The position numbers and the translations under genes were made by a program. 14,451 bases of DNA, taken from Alphaproteobacteria bacterium. Its GTDB lineage: Bacteria; Pseudomonadota; Alphaproteobacteria; UBA8366. The notes under the pieces were generated by a model. The model made no database searches, was not told the origin of the DNA, and was given only the letters and a program-made list of their open reading frames with translations. Positions 13,902 to 14,451 of this stretch are shown in pieces. Within the stretch, counting starts at the first letter, position 1. Every line of letters starts with the position of its first letter. Where the stretch lies: assembly GCA_029861675.1 (NCBI GenBank), contig JAOTYV010000101.1, positions 1-14,451 on the forward strand, given 5' to 3'.

Positions 13902-13928
13902 CCGGCTCTGCCTGGCGGCTAGAGCCGG
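13902..13928 (+). promoter_or_regulatory. 8-bp stem-loop in the cytochrome leader
   Basis: CCGGCTCT (13902-13909) pairs perfectly with AGAGCCGG (13921-13928) around an 11-base loop. It sits between the FNR-type box and the cytochrome ribosome-binding site, so it would lie in the 5' untranslated leader or act as a second operator. No T-run follows. Confidence 0.4.
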
Positions 13929-13975
13929 CGCATGGCCGTGCCTTTGGTTCGGTCAATCAGGCTCGAGAGGATTCC

Positions 13976-14451
13976 GTGAAATCAATGGGTCGTAATGCAT
14001 TTGTGGCGTCAATCATTCTCGGGATTGGTCTCTCGGTCCCGAACGCAGTCGGCATGAACCATATGGGCGGTCGCGGCGGTATGCACATGCATATGTGGGG
14101 CGACACTGAATTCTTGTTTGCCGCGCCAACCGACCCAAGCGAGATCTGGACCCAAAGCAAGGGCGGCGCGATCTACGATAATTGGTGGGAGGCGCTCAAC
14201 CGGCCCAAACCTAATTCGACCCACCCCGCCTATCCCAAGTCGGGCAAAAAATCCGGCGCGGCGACCTGGCGGTGCAAGGAATGTCACGGTTGGGACTACA
14301 AGGGCAAGGACGGGAAATATGCACTCGGCTCGCACGCCACCGGCATCAAGGGAGTCCGCGCCGCTGCCGGCCGCGATCCCAAGGCGATTGCAAAGTTGAT
14401 GCGCGCCGCGCCGCACGGCTACTCGCCGTCCATGATCGGCGACGCCGCGCT
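13976..14451 (+). CDS. Exported c-type cytochrome, 3' end missing
   Basis: The reading frame runs off the window after 158 codons. A short basic start (VKSMGRN) and a hydrophobic core (AFVASIILGIGLSV) form a signal peptide, with likely cleavage after NAVG at residue 26. The mature start is Met/His-rich (MNHMGGRGGMHMHMW), which could bind copper or haem. A CKECH haem c motif at 100-104 (Cys100, Cys103, His104) lies in the segment TWRCKECHGWDYKGKDG, so the protein works in the periplasm or at its membrane face as an electron carrier or redox-enzyme subunit. The GTG at 13976 has AGAGGA 4 bases upstream; an ATG at 13985 is the alternative start. The FNR-type box upstream suggests low-oxygen induction. 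The axial Met and any further domains lie beyond the window or cannot be assigned. Confidence 0.85.
   Translation, partial: MKSMGRNAFVASIILGIGLSVPNAVGMNHMGGRGGMHMHMWGDTEFLFAAPTDPSEIWTQSKGGAIYDNWWEALNRPKPNSTHPAYPKSGKKSGAATWRCKECHGWDYKGKDGKYALGSHATGIKGVRAAAGRDPKAIAKLMRAAPHGYSPSMIGDAA

Overview
The window looks like a piece of a GC-rich alphaproteobacterial chromosome. The pointers are a sensor kinase whose core resembles the alphaproteobacterial PleC/DivJ/PdhS type, a perfect FNR/FixK box ahead of a c-type cytochrome gene, a short Flp-type pilin, and many CoA-thioester catabolic genes. The lineage is inferred from gene style; no rRNA or marker gene is present. No transposase, integrase, phage gene, CRISPR array, rRNA or complete tRNA was found.

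Left edge (1-2090, minus strand): a three-gene run reading leftward. It encodes a Fe(II)/2-oxoglutarate dioxygenase (TauD/TfdA family), an alpha/beta hydrolase and the first 31 codons of a class III (CaiB/BaiF) CoA-transferase that runs off the window. The run looks like a small catabolic operon: oxidise, hydrolyse, activate as a CoA ester.

Middle left (2091-4558): an AT-rich intergenic region, a Flp-type pilin with an unusual Gly/Asn-rich C-terminal tail, a second TauD/TfdA dioxygenase, and a convergent GFA-family zinc protein. A 228-base spacer then holds two hairpins, a plausible promoter and a leader hairpin.

Centre (4559-11507, plus strand): a tight seven-gene operon. Its order is DUF35 zinc-ribbon/OB protein, SCP2-thiolase-like protein, enoyl-CoA hydratase family protein, nitronate monooxygenase-family flavoprotein, class III CoA-transferase, acyl-CoA dehydrogenase, and LLM-class flavin-dependent oxidoreductase. 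The CoA-transferase would activate an acid, the dehydrogenase and hydratase would prepare the beta position, and the thiolase-like/DUF35 pair would cleave a C-C bond, perhaps as a retro-aldolase because the thiolase nucleophile Cys is missing. The two flavoproteins suggest an unusual, possibly cyclic or branched, substrate. The substrate cannot be read from sequence.

Right (11508-14451): an AT-rich spacer, an orphan membrane histidine kinase with a 27-residue tandem repeat in its basic N-terminus, and a leader with a perfect FNR/FixK box and an 8-bp stem-loop. Last comes the start of an exported c-type cytochrome with a Met/His-rich mature N-terminus, cut by the window end.
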